Positions 29,801-38,848 are shown, counted from the first letter of the stretch. The stretch is DNA of 39,390 bases from Rubripirellula sp. (GCA_028823035.1 JAPKCI010000035.1:1-39390), one strand, 5' to 3'. Made by a program: numbers and translations. The notes: generated by a model from the letters alone, not told the origin.

Positions 29801-30672
29801 ACTCCAATCGGCTGAGTCTCGCGACGAATCGAAGGCTCAATTGCCTTTGCTAAACGATTGGATCGCTCGACAAATACTATCGCTTTTTGATCGTGAGTAG
29901 CGATATTGAGCCGAGCAGCCCGCAAGGCAAAGAAAAGATTATCTGGTTGCTGTTCGGATAACTGCCCAATGGCATCCGCAGCATCAACAAGCAGGTCATC
30001 AGGTAGTCCGTCGATAGGATCTTCCAACTGTTCAACTACTTGAATCAGTGATCCACCCAAGATCCGCACTCTGTTTGACTTTCCCGCTTCGCCTCGAATC
30101 GCGGCGGAAACGCCTTTGTAGACTTTGTTCCTTTGAAGCTTGGTTAACAAACCCGGCAACAGGGCGGCTTCGTGCAGATCAACGCGGGTTGCCAGCCACA
30201 TTGCCAACGCATCGTCCTGGCTCACTTTTCCAAAATCCTCGATCGCCTGCATGGCGGCATAAATCGCGTCAGGCAATTGCCGGCGAACATTCTGCTTTTC
30301 GCTGTCATCCAGCGATGCATTGGTCGCTTTTGCAGACAAATCGTCAACGCGGAGGACACGATTGATCGCTCGGTTCAGTGCTACCGATTGATCTGTACTG
30401 GATTCACTAAAAAGCTTGGACCATAAGACATCTGCCTCAACGACCTCCAAGTTTTCGGTCGCTGCCAAGGCGGCCCTGGTCAACTCAAGCTGTTCGCTGG
30501 TTTTAGGATCGACTCCTCTGCCACCGCCGCCAACGCCTTTGTCTCGCAGCATCCAGAATCCCGCCGCAACACCCACCAAAACCAGAACACCCCCGACTAA
30601 AATCCCCAACTTGCTACTTCTGGCCACTGGGGTGTTCGAGCTTTTGTTGCTTGTTGGGCCAAGATCGCTCAT
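26830..30672 (-). CDS. giant membrane-anchored FG-GAP/ASPIC-UnbV protein
   Basis: A 1280-residue protein with a short cytoplasmic tail, a transmembrane helix at about 22-42, a Gly-rich spacer, and a helical region of about 300 residues. A propeller follows with VCBS-like loops (DLDLDRDLVSA, EADGDLDLVL, DLDRDLDLDVV, DLDNDSWMEVV, EFDGDGTLDL). Next come an ASPIC/UnbV-like stretch (YVDVRFKGIDDNASGRV) and a long C-terminal domain opening with SCPYLYAWDGEKYVFQTD that I cannot name. The length is well above the CRTAC1-like neighbour. I chose the ATG that puts the anchor near the N-terminus; the frame stays open to 30780 and would overlap the divergent KdaD gene. It is the first gene of the cytochrome cluster, with a 42-base divergent promoter region. 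Confidence 0.82.
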   Translation of the reverse strand: MSDLGPTSNKSSNTPVARSSKLGILVGGVLVLVGVAAGFWMLRDKGVGGGGRGVDPKTSEQLELTRAALAATENLEVVEADVLWSKLFSESSTDQSVALNRAINRVLRVDDLSAKATNASLDDSEKQNVRRQLPDAIYAAMQAIEDFGKVSQDDALAMWLATRVDLHEAALLPGLLTKLQRNKVYKGVSAAIRGEAGKSNRVRILGGSLIQVVEQLEDPIDGLPDDLLVDAADAIGQLSEQQPDNLFFALRAARLNIATHDQKAIVFVERSNRLAKAIEPSIRRETQPIGVTPDELVAEIVAAIQADNWSEAANRMLLWFNVLNSTEIVKTDRRRASPHPLDLLSFDSLRRLSAKAVAELPLDAGTGDFQFDTRPVNSVEDKQTVLSLDFDLDLDRDLVSASEDGLLELWENEGDGRFTSAGQLQLNIRPTGMVVADLFLVDSSDPRRLRADRKPAVEGEPDYSVASRHNTFQSLLVYGLDGVRLVQLDGRSSVDAESRMLLADGDHGLQDVRDVTVVVTGDLEADGDLDLVLATKSDGIRLFANRGNQSFFEIGQVENAFSGDDPVSAMSLIDLDRDLDLDVVTAHKASGKVGMLENLLHLQFRGRFFDEIPPIENASFITVEDIDGNVSWDLVVAGTGGVSIVFSQTAAANAWTVDRVERNEHPAEAALVADLDNDSWMEVVAITAEDTAISRIGPWGFRDWQTIKSAASASQLIAAEFDGDGTLDLAGLTAQGIGLLLNRTTPMGHYVDVRFKGIDDNASGRVNHYAVGSVLEMRFGPHYRARIVRSPSTHFGLDGFDSASTVRAIFPNGLTQTVRDPKVDSLVEEEQTLKGSCPYLYAWDGEKYVFQTDCLWAAPLGLQVARGIVAKDRPWEYLKIDGDQIRPRGDHYDFRITEELWEIAYFDKVALQVVDHPADVDIWTNEKVGPGQIATPTIFAFSPENRQTVVAGSDTFGRDVTRKLAAVDRDFVQGFDRRLRQGLCEPHWVDLDFGAALTDLGNAPQGQHIYLVLTGWILPTDTSLNIQIDQNPSLGPLEFPSVWVPDSGADSGWRKAIEYMGFPGGKTKTIVVDVSDIVNHEDPRFRIRTSAQIYWDCAEVAIQDEPAEFRVQNVDLLNAEVAFHGFSARLRGDSSQPETYDYQQANLAARWPPLTGVLSRFGDCTNLVREWDDKMVVMSSGDEIRLQFSLPQTALPEGWQRDFIFHSVGWDKDADLNTLTGQSTLPLPYREMTHYPPPAGSQAKSEQLRRINESHLQRRQSFRSFWFRQETASVTRFENR

Positions 30673-30714
30673 GAATGCTCCCCGCGGCGATGTATTTTCG
30701 ATATCCTTTGCTGC

Positions 30715-31569
30715 ATGAACGTAACAAAATTCTTTGATCAGGCCGACTCGATTCGGGTCGGAATCGTGGAAAGCAATCATTTGCTACCGCTACAGCTTGG
30801 TGACTCTTTCTCGACACTCGCCGAACTGCTCGCCGCTGAAAATCCGATTGCGGCCATACAGGGTCTGACTACCGACGATCCTTTGCCAATAAACGATTCC
30901 ATTCGGTGGCTTCCACCGATTGACAATCAGGAGGTATGGGCAGCCGGTGTGACTTACAAGCGGAGCCAGACAGCCCGCATGGAAGAGTCCGAGGCAGCAG
31001 CTTCCTGCTACGATCGCGTTTATCAAGCTGATCGCCCGGAACTTTTTTTCAAGGCGACTCCCCACCGCGTCAGTGGCCATTTGCAACCCCTCCGTATTCG
31101 ACGTGATGCAACGTGGAACGTCCCTGAACCGGAAATCACGCTGGTCCTGAGTCCACAGCTCCGAATCGTTGGTCTCACCGTCGGAAACGACATGAGTTCG
31201 CGTGATATTGAAGGTGAAAATCCACTTTATCTTCCACAAGCCAAATGCTACGACCAATGCGCGGGGCTGGGGCCATGGATCACGCTGTACGACACTTTGC
31301 CAGCGATGGACGAACTCCACGTGGATCTGAAGATCAACCGCAATGATCAACTGGTTTTCGACCAGCAGACCTCCGGAGCCGAAATGGCTCGTTCGTTTCA
31401 GGATTTGGTCGGATGGCTGGGTCGCGACAACTCGCTGCCAGCTGGTGGATTCCTGATGACCGGCACCGGAATCGTACCAAGTAAAGACTTCACTTTATTG
31501 CCAGGTGATGTTGTCCATATCTCAATCGCAGGTATCGGCACATTGTCGAATCCAATCGTTCAAGCTTAG
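30715..31569 (+). CDS. FAH-family 2-keto-3-deoxy-pentonate dehydratase (KdaD-like)
   Basis: A 284-residue protein of the fumarylacetoacetate-hydrolase fold. Metal ligands are Glu138 and Glu140 in VPEPEITLVL and Asp159 in VGNDMSSRDIEG. Lys113 (FFKAT) and Lys177 (QAKCYD) fit the active site. The GVTYKRSQTARMEES segment is typical of 2-keto-3-deoxy-D-arabinonate/xylonate dehydratases. The predicted reaction is loss of water to give alpha-ketoglutarate semialdehyde, which the next gene product would oxidise. The pair implies the lower half of a Weimberg-type oxidative pentose pathway; the sugar dehydrogenase and first dehydratase are not in the window. Other FAH-family activities cannot be excluded. 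Confidence 0.82.
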   Translation: MNVTKFFDQADSIRVGIVESNHLLPLQLGDSFSTLAELLAAENPIAAIQGLTTDDPLPINDSIRWLPPIDNQEVWAAGVTYKRSQTARMEESEAAASCYDRVYQADRPELFFKATPHRVSGHLQPLRIRRDATWNVPEPEITLVLSPQLRIVGLTVGNDMSSRDIEGENPLYLPQAKCYDQCAGLGPWITLYDTLPAMDELHVDLKINRNDQLVFDQQTSGAEMARSFQDLVGWLGRDNSLPAGGFLMTGTGIVPSKDFTLLPGDVVHISIAGIGTLSNPIVQA

Positions 31570-31628
31570 ACTTCCTGCAAAGACTCTTCCTGCTTAGCTG
31601 CTATTTCCGGACCGCAAGGAATCTCCCC

Positions 31629-33227
31629 ATGTCGACTGCTGAATCTACCGTTCGCCCTGTTCTGATCGCTGGTGAATGGCGGCAAGCCAAATACGAACAG
31701 ACCTTCAAAGCAACAGATCCTAACAAGAACACATTGCTGCCCACTGAGTTTCCCGTCAGTCTTTGGGAAGACTGCGATGCCGCACTTGAGGCCGCAAGCG
31801 ATGCTGCCAGCAAACTGCGTCAGTTACCCGCTGACAAAATTGCCGATTTTCTGGAATGCTATGCCGATCGAATCGAAGCTGCCAAAGATGCACTTGTTGA
31901 AGCGGCATTTTCCGAAACCGGCTTAGCAAGAAGTCCGCGGTTGGCAGATGTCGAGTTGCCACGCACAAGCAATCAGCTACGTGCTGCAGCCCAGGCTTGC
32001 CGCACCGGGAACTGGGCGATGGCAACGTTCGATACCAAGGCAGGAATTCGATCCTGCTACGAAGCTCTCGGACCGGTTTGCATCTTTGGCCCCAACAACT
32101 TTCCCTTTGCCTTCGGAAGTGTTTCAGGAGGAGACTTTGCTGCCGCAATCGCCGCGGGCAATCCCGTGATCGGAAAGGCAAACAGTTCGCATCCCGAAAC
32201 CACCTATCTGCTCGCCAGAGAAGCCGCTGAAGCCGCGAAGGAAACGGGGTTACCCGCTGCAACAGTCCAGTTGCTTTACCGAACCAGCCACGCTGAGGGT
32301 GAACGAATGGTTGCGGACTCCCGCGTTGGAGCCACAGGTTACACCGGTAGTCGTAACGCCGGACTGAAACTCAAAGCAGCCGCTGATCAAGCCGGTAAAC
32401 CGATCTATCTGGAATTGTCGAGTGTCAATCCAGTTGTCATGACTTCGGCCGCATTGTCAGAGCGTTGTGACGAAATTGCGAATGAATTCATCACCAGCGT
32501 GCTGATGGGAACCGGTCAGTTCTGCACCAACCCGGGTTTAGTGATTTTGCAAAAATCGGATATTTCCGATGCCTTCGTAAAAACGGTCACCGAAAAATTC
32601 AGCGAGGCAGCCCCCGGCACACTATTATCACCAGCAGTCGCAAAAAGCCTTGCCTCAAGTGTTCAACAACTATGTGATCTTGGCGCTACGTTACTGACAG
32701 GCGGTGGAAATCCGGAAAGCGATCGCTGTGCACTTGCCAATACATTAATGATGACCACCGCTGCTGCATTTCTCGATGACCCTACAGGGTTTCAAACAGA
32801 AGCCTTCGGCAACGCGGCGTTGATCGTGATTGCTGATGACGTTCCGCAAATGTGTGTGGCAATCAGTCATCTGGAAGGTAATTTGACAGGCTGCATCTAT
32901 AGTGCCACCGATGGCAGCGATGATGACGCCTGCCAGGCACTGACAGCTGAATTGGCTCCCAAAGTTGGTCGCTTGCTCAATGACAAGATGCCCACCGGCG
33001 TTGCCGTCAGCCCCGCCATGAATCATGGTGGCCCCTATCCAGCAACAGGGCACCCCGGTTTCACTGCCGTTGGTGTGCCCGCGTCGCTAATACGATTTGG
33101 CAAACTCACCAGCTACGACAATGTAAGACCACATCGCCTACCCGCTTTGCTCGGGGACCAGAACCCCACCGGACAAACATGGCGATTGATTGATGGTAGC
33201 TGGACGTGTGCTGACGTTGGGTCCTGA
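31629..33227 (+). CDS. alpha-ketoglutarate semialdehyde (2,5-dioxovalerate) dehydrogenase
   Basis: A 532-residue aldehyde dehydrogenase. Catalytic elements are Asn157 in IFGPNNFPFAFG, Lys183 in VIGKANSSHPETT, the cofactor loop TGYTGSRNAG, Glu262 in YLELSSVNPV and nucleophile Cys299 in GTGQFCTNPGLV. The GTGQFCTNPG form and the long C-terminal part match the NADP-preferring 2,5-dioxovalerate dehydrogenase group. It would convert the KdaD product into 2-oxoglutarate, feeding pentose or uronate carbon into the TCA cycle. It lies 59 bases after the dehydratase gene on the same strand, so co-transcription is likely. Substrate preference is inferred from the pairing and motif style. Confidence 0.9.
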   Translation: MSTAESTVRPVLIAGEWRQAKYEQTFKATDPNKNTLLPTEFPVSLWEDCDAALEAASDAASKLRQLPADKIADFLECYADRIEAAKDALVEAAFSETGLARSPRLADVELPRTSNQLRAAAQACRTGNWAMATFDTKAGIRSCYEALGPVCIFGPNNFPFAFGSVSGGDFAAAIAAGNPVIGKANSSHPETTYLLAREAAEAAKETGLPAATVQLLYRTSHAEGERMVADSRVGATGYTGSRNAGLKLKAAADQAGKPIYLELSSVNPVVMTSAALSERCDEIANEFITSVLMGTGQFCTNPGLVILQKSDISDAFVKTVTEKFSEAAPGTLLSPAVAKSLASSVQQLCDLGATLLTGGGNPESDRCALANTLMMTTAAAFLDDPTGFQTEAFGNAALIVIADDVPQMCVAISHLEGNLTGCIYSATDGSDDDACQALTAELAPKVGRLLNDKMPTGVAVSPAMNHGGPYPATGHPGFTAVGVPASLIRFGKLTSYDNVRPHRLPALLGDQNPTGQTWRLIDGSWTCADVGS

Positions 33228-33278
33228 ACGACAACGCGATTCACCTCGCCCGGGTACAGGAATCATTACATCGACTTG

Positions 33279-33296
33279 AGCCGATCCGAATCGGCT
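33279..33296. terminator. candidate bidirectional hairpin between convergent genes
   Basis: AGCCGAT and ATCGGCT form a perfect 7-bp stem around a CCGA loop, between the aldehyde dehydrogenase stop and the gluQ stop; the gluQ TAA overlaps the stem edge. Neither side has a long T-run, so it is an imperfect intrinsic terminator, but the placement between converging genes fits. Confidence 0.4.
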
Positions 33297-34240
33297 TACC
33301 GGAAACTGGCGGCATCGATTTGGGTATCTTCCTGTGGAAGCTTGCCCCAATCGAAATATTCAATTCCCGAAGCAGCTGTCTCGACATGCTCGTGCTCGGA
33401 AATCATGCCTGTGGACCTTGCCGCCCACGTGATAATCCGAGCAGGCGAGACACCCTGTTCTCGGTAGAAGCTGAGACGGGTATCTCCATGCCGCTTGGCG
33501 AGACGCCTGCCGTCAGTACCGCAAACCAGCGGCACATGAGCAAAGCGTGGAATATTCAACCCAAGTGCGTGATACAGCTCAATCTGGCGAAATGTACTGG
33601 CAACCAGATCGTTCCCCCGCACCACCTCGGTGACCCCCATCGCGGCATCATCAACAACGACTGCCAACTGATAGGATGGTTCTCCACTTTTCTGCGTGAC
33701 GGGAAAGGCACCCAACGCATCTGCTGGAACGCATTCGTGGTGCCCCAAAACCAGATCATCAAACTCACGTTGTTGCGTACCGGCCCGAAAACGCCAGCAA
33801 TACGTTCCCTCCTCCGGTAACGAATCGCCCCGTTTCCAGCCCGCGCAAAACCCCGGATAGACTGCTGGCTCATGATCGAAATGCGGTGCTGACCCTGCCG
33901 ACTGGATATCTTTGCGCGTGCAAGTGCACGGGAACACCAGACCCAATTCGATCAGGCGTTGCAGCGCATCCCGATACAACTGCAATCGTTCAGTCTGCAC
34001 GTACGGAGCATTCGAGCCTCCAACATCAGGACCCTCTTCCCAGTCAATTCCCAACCAACGCAGATCATCAACGGCTTGCTGAGAAGCCCAAGGTTTTACG
34101 CGGGGCGAATCAACGTCCTCGATCCTCAGCACGAGATTTGAGTTCGTCTTTCTGGCGGACCAATAGGCGAGCAAATAGGTCCTGGCGTTCCCAAGATGCT
34201 GTGCACCCGTCGGTGAGGGAGCTAATCGTCCTGCACTCAT
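33296..34240 (-). CDS. gluQ: glutamyl-Q tRNA(Asp) synthetase
   Basis: A 314-residue truncated GluRS-like class I enzyme. HLGN in PSPTGAQHLGNART stands for the HIGH motif, and RLAKRHGDTRLS for the KMSKS-type loop. A zinc site is suggested by CTCT together with the later tyrosine and cysteine in YPGFC. The anticodon-binding domain of full GluRS is absent, as expected. GluQ-RS loads glutamate on to queuosine at position 34 of tRNA(Asp). It lies downstream of asnS on the same strand with a 152-base gap, so both may share a transcript. The start ATG is unambiguous. Confidence 0.92.
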   Translation of the reverse strand: MSAGRLAPSPTGAQHLGNARTYLLAYWSARKTNSNLVLRIEDVDSPRVKPWASQQAVDDLRWLGIDWEEGPDVGGSNAPYVQTERLQLYRDALQRLIELGLVFPCTCTRKDIQSAGSAPHFDHEPAVYPGFCAGWKRGDSLPEEGTYCWRFRAGTQQREFDDLVLGHHECVPADALGAFPVTQKSGEPSYQLAVVVDDAAMGVTEVVRGNDLVASTFRQIELYHALGLNIPRFAHVPLVCGTDGRRLAKRHGDTRLSFYREQGVSPARIITWAARSTGMISEHEHVETAASGIEYFDWGKLPQEDTQIDAASFR

Positions 34241-34392
34241 TCGACTTCAACATTGAAGATGGATAAACCAACAGGTGGGACGCTAACTGCGAGCCCCTTG
34301 AACCTCAGCAGTATGTCCCTTGGATCTGGTACGAACATCGCTGCAGCCCCAGCCTTTGACACGTTTGACAGCGAACGGCAAGCCAACGGTGC

Positions 34393-35787
34393 CTAGAAAT
34401 CTGCGTTGCCGGGCGTCCTGGGAAATGGAATCACGTCGCGAATGTTACCCATGCCGGTGACGTACTGAACGACTCGCTCCAAACCGAGTCCGAATCCCGC
34501 ATGTGGAACCGTTCCATAACGCCGCAAATCGATGTACCACTCATATTCACTCTGATCGAGATCAGCCTCAGTCATCCTGCGTTGCAGCACGTCCAGCCGT
34601 TCCTCACGCTGGCTTCCGCCGATAATTTCACCCACCCCGGGCACCAACACGTCCATCGCTGCGACAGTTTTTCCATCATCGCTGACCCTCATGTAGAACG
34701 GTTTGATCGATGAAGGATAATCAGTCAGGATCAGTGCACCCTTGACGTGCTTTTCAGTCAAATAGCGTTCATGCTCAGCCTGCAGATCGGTACCCCAACT
34801 GATTGGGTACTCGAATTTTTCTGTGCAGGAGGTCAACACGTCGATTGCTTCGGTGTAGGTCATGTGGGCAAACGGCTTTTCCAGAACCGACTGCAACTGC
34901 TCGATCTTGCCTTTTTCAATCCGATCGTTGAAAAACTCCATATCCTCTTCGCAGGAATTCAAACAATCACCGAAAACTCGCTTCAAAAAATCCTCGGCAA
35001 GTTTCATATTGTCCGACAGATCAAAGAAAGCGGCTTCTGGCTCAATCATCCAAAATTCCGCCAGATGCCGACTGGTGTTGCTGTTCTCTGCACGGAATGT
35101 AGGGCCAAAGGTGTAGACCCTTCCTAAAGCACATGCATAAATCTCTGCCTCGAGTTGCCCACTGACCGTCAAGAAAGTGGGTTTGTCAAAGAAATCATAG
35201 GAATAGTTCACCGGGCCACCACTCTTGGCCAACATCTCAAGGTCAAGTGCTGTGACTCGGAACATTTCTCCAGCACCCTCGCAATCACTCGCCGTGATGA
35301 TCGGAGTGTTGGTGTAGAAAAAACCATTCTCATGAAAGAACTGGTGAATCGACTGACTGATCTGATTTCTTACCCGAGTGACTGCACCGAATGTATTGGT
35401 ACGAGGACGCAGGTGTGCCCACTCTCTCAGCTTTTCAAACGAATGTCGTTTTTTCTGCAGCGGATAGGATTCAGGATCAGCCCAGCCGACCACACGAATC
35501 GCCGTCGCATGCATTTCAGTGGCCTGCCCCTTGGCTGGCGATTCAACCAACTCTCCTTGAACGACAACGCTGCAACCGGCGGTCAGTCGTTGCACGTCCG
35601 CTGCATAATTTTCCAATTCACCCGGGACTACGACCTGAAGATTCCCGAAGCAACTGCCATCGTTGATTTCCAGAAAACTAAACCCGCCCTTACTGTCACG
35701 CCGTGTTCGAACCCAACCGCGAACCTCGCGGTCGGTCCCCACAGCTTCAAGTTGCCTGGCACCGTTGATCGGAATCCATTGGCTCAT
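34393..35787 (-). CDS. asnS: asparaginyl-tRNA synthetase
   Basis: A 464-residue class IIb synthetase. An N-terminal OB-fold anticodon-binding domain ([20 protein letters not shown]) is followed by the catalytic domain: motif 2 at [21 protein letters not shown] with its loop, and motif 3 at [12 protein letters not shown] near the C-terminus. The NSNTSRH form in motif 2 identifies AsnRS rather than AspRS. It charges tRNA(Asn) directly. The start lies two bases after the stop of the Nramp-like transporter gene, so the two are co-transcribed. Confidence 0.96.
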   Translation of the reverse strand: MSQWIPINGARQLEAVGTDREVRGWVRTRRDSKGGFSFLEINDGSCFGNLQVVVPGELENYAADVQRLTAGCSVVVQGELVESPAKGQATEMHATAIRVVGWADPESYPLQKKRHSFEKLREWAHLRPRTNTFGAVTRVRNQISQSIHQFFHENGFFYTNTPIITASDCEGAGEMFRVTALDLEMLAKSGGPVNYSYDFFDKPTFLTVSGQLEAEIYACALGRVYTFGPTFRAENSNTSRHLAEFWMIEPEAAFFDLSDNMKLAEDFLKRVFGDCLNSCEEDMEFFNDRIEKGKIEQLQSVLEKPFAHMTYTEAIDVLTSCTEKFEYPISWGTDLQAEHERYLTEKHVKGALILTDYPSSIKPFYMRVSDDGKTVAAMDVLVPGVGEIIGGSQREERLDVLQRRMTEADLDQSEYEWYIDLRRYGTVPHAGFGLGLERVVQYVTGMGNIRDVIPFPRTPGNADF

Positions 35788-35789
35788 GA

Positions 35790-37460
35790 CTACTCAGCCT
35801 TCGCTTGTTTTTTAAAGAATGAAATAACTCCGATAGTCAACATGACCGCCAGCAACCCCAAGGCCACGTTACCGATTTGGAAGTCATACATTTTCTTACC
35901 GTAAAGCCCCCACGCCGATGCAAAAGCCGAGACCGCCGTGCCAGTGATCATCAGGATGTTCCAGACAATGCGTTTGGTCCCAGTGGGCATGGCATCGCCA
36001 AGCACAGCTTTCGAGTTCATCAAGAGCAAGAAGGAAACATACGCAATGGGCAACATGGCTCCGCCGATCACCGACGTCGGAACAGCAAGCGCCGGCGCGG
36101 CCGCACCCCAAATGAATGGCCCGAGCACCCCGACTGCCGGAATCAAACTACCAATCCGATGCATGCTGCCCTCAGCGGGCACGTTCAACAACTCACAGAA
36201 AGCAAAACCATTGATCAACATCAGAATGATGATCGTCGACACGGCCATGCCCAACACACCAACTCCGAATACCGTTTGAGCCACCGTACTCCCGACAAGG
36301 GGTTCCAAGGTTCCGGCAAGGGCATTGTTGTCCCGCTTGACCAACATGGCCGCGATTTGCTTATCCGCAACTGGCAAGGCCTCGCGTGCAGCGGCAAGAT
36401 CATTGTCTGCGATGCCCGGATTTTCCTGCTTGATGCGTTGATCCACGTAACCGTTGTAAGCCTTGACTTCTTTTGCAGAACTGTCGCCAGCCTTCACCAA
36501 TTGCATCACGTCATCCGTTTTGCCATGAAACGTACTCGCTGCGGCAATGACGACGCAGCCGGTCGCCAAGACAAACGGAACGATCAATCCAATCGAAAGA
36601 TCAAAGATTGCGAGGCCCCGTTGCTTCGTGCCCCATCCCTTGCGAAGCATCGAGTAAGGCAGCAGAAACGTCATATTGATGCCTACCGCAGTTGCGAAGG
36701 CCGCGATAATCACGTCTTTCTGAATCCCAGCAACCTTGGCAGTCCACCAATCGCTGTACGCACCTGTCTGTTGAATCTGTTCTACCAAAGCTGGCACAGG
36801 CTCAAATAGATAACTGAGATTAGGAACAAGTCCCGAAAAAATCTGCCCCCAGTCGATCGCCCCTTGATTACTCAGAGCCAGCACGACTCCAAAGAAAGAC
36901 AGGACAACGATCCCGACCATGACTTTTAGAATCAGCTCAAACGCTTTGATTCCCTTACTCCCCGAGTTGTAGAACCAGACAACAACCGAGGCCACCAGCA
37001 AAATGCAGCCGGCCACAATGACCTTGCCTGTTGGACCGTCGAGGGCGGGGACCAGATTTTGCTGAACAGCAGCTGTTCCAAGGGCGAACTGGGGCAGGCA
37101 CCAAACGATGTTCGCCATGATGGTAGCGATGAGCCAGCCCCATGCCAAAACAGGGCTAATGCGAGTCTTGATGGTTTGAAATGGACGTTCGCCAGTCGAC
37201 AGGGTGACATAGCTGATTGCGCTAAGCATGATGACGCCGAAAATCATCGCGACGGGCTGCAGCCACATCATTTCTGTTCCCATTAGCACGCCAAGGTACA
37301 AGGCTCCGGCAAGTGAACCACCACCTAGCGTGATCGCCCCCTGCAACCACCCCGGCCCAGATAACCGCGTGTAAATTGCAGCCTTTCCCAATGGCCCAGC
37401 CGATTGAGCTGACTCGAGGAGAATTTCTTCGCGAGACGTTGTTGATTGGTCGTTATTCAT
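35790..37460 (-). CDS. divergent Nramp-family transporter
   Basis: A 556-residue protein with about eleven helices and the Nramp overall plan. The first helix opens with [23 protein letters not shown] where Nramp proteins have the metal-binding DPGN; here the position reads LGGGS (about 45-49). The sixth helix reads [13 protein letters not shown], lacking the usual M-P-H motif. A soluble loop of roughly 80 residues (from STFHGKTDD to TLEPLVG) is inserted between later helices. Canonical manganese/iron transport is therefore doubtful; it may carry another ion or solute. It lies two bases from asnS on the same strand. The ATG at 37460 was preferred; an upstream alternative adds 20 residues. Confidence 0.75.
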   Translation of the reverse strand: MNNDQSTTSREEILLESAQSAGPLGKAAIYTRLSGPGWLQGAITLGGGSLAGALYLGVLMGTEMMWLQPVAMIFGVIMLSAISYVTLSTGERPFQTIKTRISPVLAWGWLIATIMANIVWCLPQFALGTAAVQQNLVPALDGPTGKVIVAGCILLVASVVVWFYNSGSKGIKAFELILKVMVGIVVLSFFGVVLALSNQGAIDWGQIFSGLVPNLSYLFEPVPALVEQIQQTGAYSDWWTAKVAGIQKDVIIAAFATAVGINMTFLLPYSMLRKGWGTKQRGLAIFDLSIGLIVPFVLATGCVVIAAASTFHGKTDDVMQLVKAGDSSAKEVKAYNGYVDQRIKQENPGIADNDLAAAREALPVADKQIAAMLVKRDNNALAGTLEPLVGSTVAQTVFGVGVLGMAVSTIIILMLINGFAFCELLNVPAEGSMHRIGSLIPAVGVLGPFIWGAAAPALAVPTSVIGGAMLPIAYVSFLLLMNSKAVLGDAMPTGTKRIVWNILMITGTAVSAFASAWGLYGKKMYDFQIGNVALGLLAVMLTIGVISFFKKQAKAE

Positions 37461-37521
37461 GTGGGAACTATCACGGAGCGGGAAGAAGGAAGGGCAGCCG
37501 AAAAAAATCTCACTACACAAG

Positions 37522-37559
37522 AAGCCTGGCAGCGGAAAACAAGCCTGGCAGCGGAAAAT
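37522..37559. repeat. 19-bp tandem duplication
   Basis: AAGCCTGGCAGCGGAAAA followed by C, then the same 18 bases followed by T, in direct succession. It lies in the 144-base gap between the trxB stop and the Nramp-like gene start. It is probably a recent slippage duplication; no function is evident. Confidence 0.92.
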
Positions 37560-37604
37560 GCAGTATCCAGCATTTGTCCGCCAGAAAATTGCAAACCGCT
37601 GGGC

Positions 37605-38672
37605 TTACTCCTGTTCGGCCAAATAACGCTCGGCATCCAGGGCTGCCATACAGCCAGTGCCGGCAGACGTGACCGCCTGACGGTAATAATCATCAGCCAC
37701 ATCACCAGCGGCGAACACACCTTCAACGCTGGTGTTCGTTCTGAACGGCTTGGCCCAACGAATATAGCCTTTCTCGTTCAGCTCGACGGCATTATTCAAA
37801 AAGGAAGTGTTGGGTGTATGCCCAATGGCAACGAACATTCCGCCGACTTCCAAATCACGCGAGGAATCATCCACCGTGCTGTCGATCCGCAGGCCTGTCA
37901 CCAGCTTTCCGTCACCGCGAACCTCACCCACCGTACTGTTCCACAGTACTGAGATGTTCGGATGACTCAGGGCACGATCCTGCATGACTTTCGAAGCTCT
38001 CATCTGGTCACGGCGAACGACCAAATAAATGGTGTCGGCATTGGCAAGATTGGCAAGGTAGGTCGCTTCCTCAACTGCCGAGTCGCCTCCGCCCACCACG
38101 GCGAGTGGTCTACTGCGATAAATCGGCAGAGCTCCGTCACATACGGCACACGCGCTGACGCCCTTGTTCTTGTACTCTTCCTCGGACGGAAGCCCCAGAT
38201 AGTTGGCCCGGGCTCCCGTTGCGATAATGACGGTGTGAGTTTGGAGAGGGTCACCACTGGCCGGTTTTAGCGTAGGTAAATCGCCGGTGAAGTCGACGCT
38301 TTCGATGTCGTCACCAATCACCTGCGTACCGAAGTTCAAAGCCTGCTGCTTCATCAGTTCCATCAGTTCAGTTCCCTGAACTGCGTAATTCGGCTGACCA
38401 TCTTTCTCATGACCCGCTGGTACGGGTGGTAAATTATAATGGCGATCTTTGGCAACGGCTGACTCGACGAACGCCCGGACGTTGCCGGCTGGAAAACCAG
38501 CGTAATTCTCGACTTCTGTTGTGAAGGCGAGCTGCCCCAACGGAATCATCTCTGGCTTGAAAGTCCCTTCATAGACGACTGGCTGTAGATTGGCTCGAGC
38601 TGCATAAATCGCGGCTGACCAACCGGCGGGGCCGCTACCGATAATAATCGTTTTCGCAATACTGTCCGACAC
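37605..38672 (-). CDS. trxB: thioredoxin reductase
   Basis: A flavoprotein of about 355 residues: FAD motif GSGPAG near residue 12, redox-active CAVC at 175-178 followed by DG, NADPH motif GGGDSA near 194, and the C-terminal FAD segment [15 protein letters not shown]. It transfers electrons from NADPH to thioredoxin. An insertion of roughly 30 residues sits after NYAGFPAGN, including [12 protein letters not shown], where most bacterial enzymes have a short turn. No ATG precedes the FAD motif; I chose the GTG giving the usual [16 protein letters not shown] start, while a TTG at 38714 would add 14 residues. It lies upstream of the Nramp-like transporter gene with no clear sign of coupling. Confidence 0.93.
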   Translation of the reverse strand: MSDSIAKTIIIGSGPAGWSAAIYAARANLQPVVYEGTFKPEMIPLGQLAFTTEVENYAGFPAGNVRAFVESAVAKDRHYNLPPVPAGHEKDGQPNYAVQGTELMELMKQQALNFGTQVIGDDIESVDFTGDLPTLKPASGDPLQTHTVIIATGARANYLGLPSEEEYKNKGVSACAVCDGALPIYRSRPLAVVGGGDSAVEEATYLANLANADTIYLVVRRDQMRASKVMQDRALSHPNISVLWNSTVGEVRGDGKLVTGLRIDSTVDDSSRDLEVGGMFVAIGHTPNTSFLNNAVELNEKGYIRWAKPFRTNTSVEGVFAAGDVADDYYRQAVTSAGTGCMAALDAERYLAEQE

Positions 38673-38752
38673 TTTCGCCGTACTCCGTGCAAGGATGGTC
38701 TGTTCGTGAGGCAATCGGCATCGCTGCCTGATCTGCCACCTGCAATCGCGTT

Positions 38753-38758
38753 AGTATA
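38753..38758 (-). promoter_or_regulatory. candidate -10 box of trxB
   Basis: Read on the minus strand, this is TATACT, about 80 bases before the trxB GTG and in the region divergent from cstA. No convincing -35 element at standard spacing was found, so this is a weak call. Confidence 0.25.
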
Positions 38759-38848
38759 GAGGTCGCTGGCTCTTTAACCACCTCCGGCGATCAGACGAAT
38801 TTTCCGCCTGCACCCCCCAAAACACATCCCACATCAGGAAACCAAAGC

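Noticed and set aside
34245-34258. CTTCAA/TTGAAG inverted repeat before the gluQ start
   Set aside because: Only a two-base loop, so no stable hairpin, and six-base arms are expected by chance.
35155-35904. 249-codon plus-strand frame opposite asnS
   Set aside because: Runs antisense across the AsnRS catalytic motifs and into the next gene; no recognisable domain.
35877-36809. 310-codon plus-strand frame opposite the Nramp-like gene
   Set aside because: The product is Arg/His/Gln-rich without hydrophobic core or motif, while the minus strand encodes a clear multi-helix transporter; it is a mirror frame.
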